A stretch of DNA of 64,000 bases from Nevskia sp043781855 (GTDB taxonomy: Bacteria; Pseudomonadota; Gammaproteobacteria; Nevskiales; Nevskiaceae), in contig JAYWBB010000134.1 in NCBI GenBank assembly GCA_043781855.1, positions 62,001-126,000 of the forward strand, written 5' to 3'. Positions 61,739-64,000 of the stretch are shown piece after piece. Each line of letters opens with the position of its first letter. Position 1 is the stretch's first letter. A program made the position numbers and the translations under genes. The notes beneath the pieces were generated by a model. It was not told the DNA's origin. It saw nothing but the letters and a program-made list of their open reading frames with translations, and did no database searches.

Positions 61739-61767
61739 TTGGACGTATCGGGCAGGGAACGTCTAAT
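61739..61767 (+). promoter_or_regulatory. aceE: Candidate aceE promoter
   Basis: TTGGAC (61739-61744) and TCTAAT (61762-61767) separated by 17 nt lie 100 nt before the aceE start. The -10 is close to consensus, the -35 is weak. The gap also lies before the divergent LysR gene. Confidence 0.35.
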
Positions 61768-61866
61768 GTGATCGGCACTCAAAGCCGGTGCTGCCACCGG
61801 CCTCATGCGGAACGCGCGGTCTGGCAACAAACAGACGCGGTCCCGCCGTCGAAATCAGGATGCGAT

Positions 61867-64000
<2,134 letters not shown>

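Overview
The window is 64 kb of GC-rich chromosomal DNA from a gammaproteobacterium. The dnaA-dnaN-recF-gyrB / rpmH-rnpA-yidD-yidC-mnmE origin block, diheme cytochrome c4, homodimeric-type AceE, TamA/TamB, LptM beside lysA, RimB/RimK and TtcA all fit that class. A high-GC Xanthomonadales/Nevskiales-like lineage is the best guess, supported by sRNA genes beside polA that resemble what I recall of Xanthomonas sX13. The species cannot be read from the sequence. Nearly all of the window is core chromosome: there is no prophage, insertion sequence, CRISPR array, tRNA or rRNA that I can support.

Layout. 1-5.7 kb: lipocalin, YgjP-type metallopeptidase, CBS protein, mnmG, a DUF962 membrane protein and a frameshifted rimB-rimK pair. 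5.8-8.7 kb: a cytochrome c4-dsbA-mpaA-like run, divergent from engB. 8.7-9.2 kb: the engB-polA gap with two tandem sRNA-like transcription units on the minus strand. 9.2-14.9 kb: a tight minus-strand run lptM-lysA-LCAT-like lipase-polA. 15.1-18.5 kb: a large exported FG-GAP/Calx-beta repeat protein broken by two frameshifts. 18.6-28.5 kb: a carboxylesterase with no ordinary start codon, then the minus-strand run POT transporter-ttcA-GumN/TraB-tamA-tamB. 28.7-29.8 kb: a small stress set (CsbD, BON, DUF1328). 30-36.5 kb: dtd, an LpxL-like acyltransferase, a four-gene Gld-like ABC system and mutM. 36.7-43.8 kb: small envelope proteins, apaG-sufT, a SIMPL protein, purEK, an orphan ParA and a PQQ/heme dehydrogenase. 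43.9-54.4 kb: the replication origin neighbourhood. 54.4-64 kb: dctA, a Nudix-phosphatase fusion, an AT-rich DUF2971 gene, a DUF1501/DUF1800 pair, a LysR regulator and aceE, which is cut by the window end.

The most interesting signal is between engB and polA. Two approximately 155-nt units, each with a -10-like box, three hairpins and an intrinsic terminator, lie in tandem. All four loops of each RNA are C-rich (CUCCC/CCCCC), and stem differences between the copies are compensatory. This is the chromosomal position that carries Spot 42 in enterics and ErsA in Pseudomonas. The units look like duplicated trans-acting sRNAs that pair with G-rich ribosome-binding sites.

Four single-base frameshifts (rimB, rimK, and two in the FG-GAP gene) and one apparently lost start codon are spread over 4.7-18.6 kb. 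They may be genuine decay or phase variation, but assembly indels are an equally good explanation and should be excluded first.
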